Positions 5,577-7,790 of a stretch of 7,790 nucleotides of DNA are shown here, piece after piece. The notes under the pieces were generated by a model that saw only the letters and a program-made list of their open reading frames with translations, did no database searches and was not told the origin of the DNA. Source of the DNA: an uncultured Pseudomonadota bacterium (GTDB taxonomy: Bacteria; Myxococcota_A; UBA796; GCA-2862545); assembly GCA_937891875.1 (NCBI GenBank), contig CALATR010000619.1:1-7790 (forward strand). Reading direction: 5' to 3'. The number at the start of each line of letters is the position of its first letter. Positions within the stretch are counted from its first letter, which is position 1. The translations under genes and the position numbers were made by a program.

Positions 5577-6313
5577 GCACCGCTGCGTCCGTGCCTGGCT
5601 TCGTCCCCGCCACGCTCTCCATCGCCCGGAAGGAGCTGCGGGTGCTCTTCCTGTCGCCGCTCGCCTGGGTCTTTCTGGGTGCGGTGCTCCTGCTGGGCGG
5701 CATCTTCTTCCACCTCGGCCTCGCCGTCTCCGGGGAGGCCTCCATGCGGCCCGTCCTCGGAAACCTCGCGATTGTCCTGCTCTTCTGCCTGCCGCTCGTC
5801 ACCATGCGCCAGTTCGCGGAGGAGACGCGGATCGGCACGCTGGAGCTGTTGATGACCGCGCCGGTGCCGCTGGGGGCGCTGATCCTGGGCAAGTGGCTCG
5901 CGACGCTGGCCCTGTGCTGCGTGCTGCTCGCCCTGACCGCCATCTACCCGGCCATCCTGTGGCTCTACGGCGACCCGGATCCCGGGGCGCTCGTCACGAG
6001 CTACCTCGGCATGATCGGGCTGTGCGCCGCGTTCTCCGCCGCCGGCCTGTTCGTGAGCAGCCTGGCGCGGGACCAGATGGTCGCCGGCGTCGGCACCGTG
6101 CTCCTGCTGCTGCCGTTCTGGCTCGCTGATGCCGGCCGCGACCTGCTCCCCGAGTGGTTCGCCCCGGTGCTCAGCCGGGTCTCGGTCATCGAGCACCTGC
6201 GCGGCCCCGCCCGCGGGGTCATCGACAGCGCCGACGTCGTCTACTTCCTGGGCTTCGTCGTGCTCTTCCTCTTCCTCACCTGGCGCTCCCTCGAGAGCCG
6301 GAGGTGGCGATGA
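5573..6313 (+). CDS. ABC-2 type permease, GldF-like
   Basis: A 246-residue integral membrane subunit with about six hydrophobic helices (near residues 30-50, 61-77, 106-131, 141-164, 168-186 and 221-237). It begins with the cytoplasmic IARKELRVLFLSPLAW segment typical of ABC-2 permeases. The loop TMRQFAEETRIGTLELLMTAPV (residues 77-98) is the most recognisable family mark and is thought to contact the ATPase. A GDPDPGALVTSYLG segment (133-146) also matches GldF and related proteins. The ATG overlaps the ATPase stop by 4 bases, with GAGG 7 bases before it, and the gene ends in another ATGA overlap with the auxiliary gene, so the three proteins are probably made together. The length is normal for the family. 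Substrate and direction of transport cannot be read from the sequence; related ABC-2 systems usually export. Confidence 0.92.
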   Translation: MSTAASVPGFVPATLSIARKELRVLFLSPLAWVFLGAVLLLGGIFFHLGLAVSGEASMRPVLGNLAIVLLFCLPLVTMRQFAEETRIGTLELLMTAPVPLGALILGKWLATLALCCVLLALTAIYPAILWLYGDPDPGALVTSYLGMIGLCAAFSAAGLFVSSLARDQMVAGVGTVLLLLPFWLADAGRDLLPEWFAPVLSRVSVIEHLRGPARGVIDSADVVYFLGFVVLFLFLTWRSLESRRWR

Positions 6314-7758
6314 GAGGCGGGCTCCAGCGCCGGCTGTCCACCGGCGTCAACGCCGTGCTGGTCGCGCTCTTCGTGACCGGCATCGTCGCGCTCACCGTCG
6401 ACCTCGCGTCGCGGGCCCGGGCGCGGGTCGACCTGTCCGAGGGGGCCGCGGCCACGCTCGCGACCGACACCCTCACCGCCATCCGCGCGGCCGACGCCAA
6501 CGGCGAGGCGGTCGAGATCATCGGCACCTCGCACCAGCGCCGGAACGCCGAGGCGGGGTTCAAGGACCGCAAGGTCCGCGACCTGCTTCGGGAGATCGAG
6601 CTCGAGAGCGCGGTCATCTCCACCACCTGGGTCGACCTCGATCGGGATCGCCAGCTGGCCGAGTCCCTGGAGATCACTCGCTACGGCACCCTGGTCGTGC
6701 GGACCGCGGACACCCGGGTCGACTTCAAGGAGCGCGAGGTCTTCCGGCGCATGGGCGGCCCCATCGGCGCGGAGAAGCCCTCGCTCGACTTCCGCGGCGA
6801 GGCGCTGGTCGCCCGCGGTGTGCAGCAGGTCCTGGCCGGCACCCCGCGCAAGCTGGTGGTGCTCCAGGGCCACGGCGAGCCCAGCCCGACCGACCCCGGC
6901 CCGTCCGGCCTGCAGCGCCTCTTCGAGGTCGGCGAGCGGCAGGGCTGGGACCTGGAGCACCTCGACCTGCTCCGCGATCGGGACGTCGCCGGCGACCCGC
7001 ACATCCCCGAGGGCACCGACGTCGTGCTCATCGTCGCGCCGCAGACCACCCTCGACCCCTCGGAAGAGGAGGCGATCCGGGTGTTCATGCGCCAGGGCGG
7101 CGGCCTGGCGGTCTTCCTCGAGCCCGGCCGTCCGGTGCCCGAGTTCCTCGGCCCGCTCGGCATCATCGTGCCCGAGGGCGTGGCCTACGATCGCCCGTCG
7201 CTGATCCCCTACGACGACTGGTGGCTGCCCCGCTACGGCCGGCATCCGATCGTCGAGGATCTCGCTGACGAGGACCTCAAGGTGGTCTACGCCCACGGTG
7301 CGGCGGTCGCGGCCAAGGACCCGCCCGGGGTGAAGTCGACCGCCCTGCTCCGCTCCAGCGGCCAGGGCTGGCTCGAGGTCGTGCCCGAGCGCCCGCCCGC
7401 CGATCTCGACCCCGGCGTCGATCAGGCGGGGCCGGTGACGGTCGCCCACGCGCTGGAGGTGTCGCCGGACTCGAACCTGGTCGACGAGCCCGCCCGGGTC
7501 GTCGTCATCGGCGACGCATCCGGGATCGGCAACGACCTCATGGATCGGCTCGGAAACCCGACGTTTGCGGTCAACGCCCTGCGGTGGGTGGTGGGCGACG
7601 ACGAGCGCATGGCGCTGGTCGGGCGGTCGGACAAGGTGCGCGCGGTGGTGCTCTCTCCCGAGGGGCTGTCGCGGGTGGGCTGGATCGTGATCGGCGTCTG
7701 GCCCTTGCTGATCGTGCTCGCGGGCGGGATCGTCTGGTGGCTTCGGAGGGAGCGATGA
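6310..7758 (+). CDS. GldG-like auxiliary component of the ABC transporter
   Basis: A 482-residue protein anchored at both ends, with one N-terminal helix (about 13-31) and one C-terminal helix (about 456-477) followed by WLRRER. The large domain between them should be extracytoplasmic. It matches the GldG / 'ABC-type uncharacterised transport system auxiliary' family: RVDLSEGAAATLATDT after the first helix, VVLQGHGEPSP (183-193), DVVLIVAPQTTLD (237-249), then a GGGLAVFLEPG segment (263-273). Further on are ARVVVIGDASGIGND (395-409) and GNPTFAVNALRWVVGDD (415-431), like the GDSDF...N...N.L.WL end of family members. The ATG at 6310 overlaps the permease stop and has GGAGG upstream; the next gene starts in the same way. 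The family is thought to assist its ABC transporter, by an unknown mechanism. Gene order ATPase, permease, auxiliary supports the call. Confidence 0.88.
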   Translation: MRGGLQRRLSTGVNAVLVALFVTGIVALTVDLASRARARVDLSEGAAATLATDTLTAIRAADANGEAVEIIGTSHQRRNAEAGFKDRKVRDLLREIELESAVISTTWVDLDRDRQLAESLEITRYGTLVVRTADTRVDFKEREVFRRMGGPIGAEKPSLDFRGEALVARGVQQVLAGTPRKLVVLQGHGEPSPTDPGPSGLQRLFEVGERQGWDLEHLDLLRDRDVAGDPHIPEGTDVVLIVAPQTTLDPSEEEAIRVFMRQGGGLAVFLEPGRPVPEFLGPLGIIVPEGVAYDRPSLIPYDDWWLPRYGRHPIVEDLADEDLKVVYAHGAAVAAKDPPGVKSTALLRSSGQGWLEVVPERPPADLDPGVDQAGPVTVAHALEVSPDSNLVDEPARVVVIGDASGIGNDLMDRLGNPTFAVNALRWVVGDDERMALVGRSDKVRAVVLSPEGLSRVGWIVIGVWPLLIVLAGGIVWWLRRER

Positions 7759-7790
7759 AGCGGTTTTACGGTGCGCTGGTGGCGCTCGCG
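7755..7790 (+). CDS. Start of a further operon gene (3' truncated), possibly DUF4340-type
   Basis: Twelve codons (MKRFYGALVALA) begin at an ATG that overlaps the previous stop as ATGA, with GGAGGG (7745-7750) four bases upstream. The two positive residues and the hydrophobic stretch that follows look like the start of a signal anchor. In many genomes a DUF4340 membrane-anchored protein follows the GldG-like gene, so that is the likeliest identity. It is inferred from position alone; the visible sequence is too short to identify. Confidence 0.55.
   Translation, partial: MKRFYGALVALA

Noticed and set aside
5051..6196. A 381-codon minus-strand open frame opposite the ATPase and permease genes
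   Set aside because: It is Gln/Glu/Arg-rich with no domain pattern and lies antisense to two well-supported genes.
6241..7449. A 402-codon minus-strand open frame opposite the GldG-like gene
   Set aside because: It shows no recognisable motif and has shadow-type composition, while the plus strand encodes a clear family member with a ribosome site.
5573..7758. Assigning a gliding-motility function to the GldF/GldG-like genes
   Set aside because: Family resemblance alone does not imply gliding outside Bacteroidota, and no other gliding gene is present in the window.
1..7790. CRISPR arrays, insertion sequences, attachment sites, tRNA or rRNA genes, defence systems
   Set aside because: By-eye inspection showed no regularly spaced repeats, transposase or integrase motifs, tRNA-like cloverleaf or defence-family domains.

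Overview
The window is very GC-rich, with mostly G or C in third codon positions. It is densely packed with bacterial chromosomal genes and shows no mobile elements, tRNA, rRNA or CRISPR. Two features point to Myxococcota or a related former deltaproteobacterial lineage: a zinc-ribbon membrane protein ending in an AgmX/PglI-type (myxobacterial 'SS-tail', TonB-like) domain, and the general mix of families. This assignment is inferred from gene content; no marker gene fixes the taxon.

Layout. (1) Positions 1-2371, plus strand: the 3' part of a carbamoyltransferase-family gene (NodU/CmcH/TobZ-like). Its catalytic and metal-binding motifs are almost all replaced although the fold-level sequence pattern persists. 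It overlaps by 4 bp a CPBP-family glutamic intramembrane protease with an intact active site. (2) Positions 2372-2611: a non-coding stretch with a 7-bp perfect hairpin and a plausible promoter, leading to the zinc-ribbon/TM/AgmX-PglI-tail gene that ends at 3586. (3) Positions 3576-4552, minus strand: a two-gene operon reading leftward, a short secreted SurA-N-like protein without a PPIase domain followed by a RimI-type N-acetyltransferase. They are joined by a GTGA overlap. The acetyltransferase gene converges on, and overlaps by 11 bp, the zinc-ribbon gene. (4) Positions 4553-4643: a 91-bp divergent regulatory region. (5) Positions 4644-7790, plus strand: a GldA/GldF/GldG-like ABC transporter operon (ATPase, ABC-2 permease, membrane-anchored auxiliary protein) and the first 12 codons of another gene. 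Every junction is an ATGA overlap.

How the genes may work together. The right-hand operon encodes one ABC machine with its auxiliary subunit; the substrate is unknown. The SurA-N-like protein and the acetyltransferase are translationally coupled but have no obvious shared pathway. The carbamoyltransferase-like pseudoenzyme and the intramembrane protease are also coupled, and this is the least explained association here. I see no clear new defence or mobile system; the most unusual item is the catalytically degenerate but apparently maintained carbamoyltransferase homologue.
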